This document shows positions 5,488 to 5,609 of a stretch of DNA of 5,609 bases, piece after piece. Under the pieces are notes generated by a model. It saw nothing but the letters and a program-made list of their open reading frames with translations, made no database searches and had not been told where the DNA came from. This DNA comes from an uncultured Actinomycetes bacterium (GTDB lineage Bacteria > Actinomycetota > Thermoleophilia > Solirubrobacterales > 70-9). Within the stretch, counting starts at the first letter, position 1, and each line of letters starts with the position of its first letter. Both the position numbers and the translations under genes were made by a program. The DNA is taken from assembly GCA_937907435.1 (NCBI GenBank), contig CALCIA010000353.1, positions 1 to 5,609 on the forward strand, in the 5' to 3' direction.

Positions 5488-5501
5488 CGAACAGACGTTC
5501 T
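5488..5501. promoter_or_regulatory. LexA (SOS) box 2
   Basis: CGAACAGACGTTCT contains a perfect GAACnnnnGTTC core and misses the 14-base SOS consensus only at its last base. Its centre is 16 bases from that of box 1, and it covers the expected -35 position of the minus-strand promoter. A tandem pair is much less likely by chance in such GC-rich DNA than a single match. Confidence 0.75.
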
Positions 5502-5542
5502 TAAACATCGGTACGCCTTTGGTTACACGGCGGCCGCCGGCC

Positions 5543-5591
5543 GGGGAGGGTCCAGGCCCCGCAAGCTGTCGCCCGATAAGGGACCCGCCCC
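5543..5591. repeat. GC stem-loop near the right edge
   Basis: GGGG (5543-5546) and GGGTCC (5548-5553) pair with GGACCC (5581-5586) and CCCC (5588-5591). One A/G mismatch interrupts the stem, and a 27-base loop is enclosed. It could be the 3'-end structure of a gene lying right of the window, part of a leader, or chance pairing in GC-rich DNA. The surrounding 5523-5609 stretch shows no supported gene. Confidence 0.35.
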
Positions 5592-5609
5592 TCTCGCCAC
5601 GGCCCGGGC

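Noticed and set aside
5528..5539. 12-bp perfect palindrome CGGCGGCCGCCG
   Set aside because: Expected by chance in such GC-rich DNA; it has no loop and no T-run and does not coincide with a regulatory element.
5523..5609. Possible C-terminal end of a minus-strand gene entering from the right (stop TAA at 5525-5523)
   Set aside because: Only about 28 Pro/Ala/Gly/Arg-rich codons are visible, all three minus frames are open for a similar distance, and nothing is recognisable.
1..5609. tRNA, rRNA, CRISPR array, transposase or phage genes
   Set aside because: No cloverleaf, repeat-spacer pattern, transposase motif or phage protein was seen on either strand.

Overview
This 5.6-kb window is very GC-rich. 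It uses GTG starts, has a G/C third-position bias, and carries a zinc-finger/membrane sigma factor next to a secreted Ig-like protein. Together these suggest an actinobacterium, most likely from the Thermoleophilia/Solirubrobacterales side of the phylum. That placement is inferred from protein style and base composition; no rRNA or marker gene is present to prove it.

Layout, left to right. (1) Positions 1-106 hold two tandem hairpins, the first with a perfect 19-bp stem, lying 3' of the first gene. (2) Positions 107-1054, minus strand: a UDP-glucuronate decarboxylase-type short-chain dehydrogenase (UXS), which makes UDP-xylose for surface glycans. (3) Positions 1055-1273: a divergent intergenic region. 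(4) Positions 1274-2722, plus strand: a single-chain sigma factor. It has sigma region 2 and region 4, then a zinc-binding anti-sigma (HX3CX2C) domain, a transmembrane helix and a long acidic, then Ser/Gly-rich, outer tail. (5) Positions 2719-4779, plus strand: a secreted multi-domain Ig-like protein whose GTG start overlaps the sigma-factor stop by four bases (GTGA). (6) Positions 4780-4921: a convergent intergenic region with a 59-bp nested palindrome and a good intrinsic terminator for the minus-strand gene. (7) Positions 4922-5419, minus strand: a small Lys/Ala-rich, histone-H1-like basic protein. (8) Positions 5420-5609: its control region, with two tandem LexA (SOS) box sequences over a likely core promoter, then a GC-rich stretch to the window edge with no supported gene.

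How the genes may work together. The sigma/anti-sigma fusion and the coupled secreted protein look like one functional unit: a membrane-held transcription factor whose outer tail may sense or contact the cell envelope, co-translated with an exported adhesive or structural protein. The UXS gene is divergently transcribed from this unit and may also serve the cell surface. The SOS-box/basic-protein unit appears independent and suggests a DNA-damage-inducible nucleoid-associated or DNA-binding protein. The two most notable items are the one-polypeptide sigma factor with its coupled secreted partner, and the tandem SOS operators in front of an H1-like protein.
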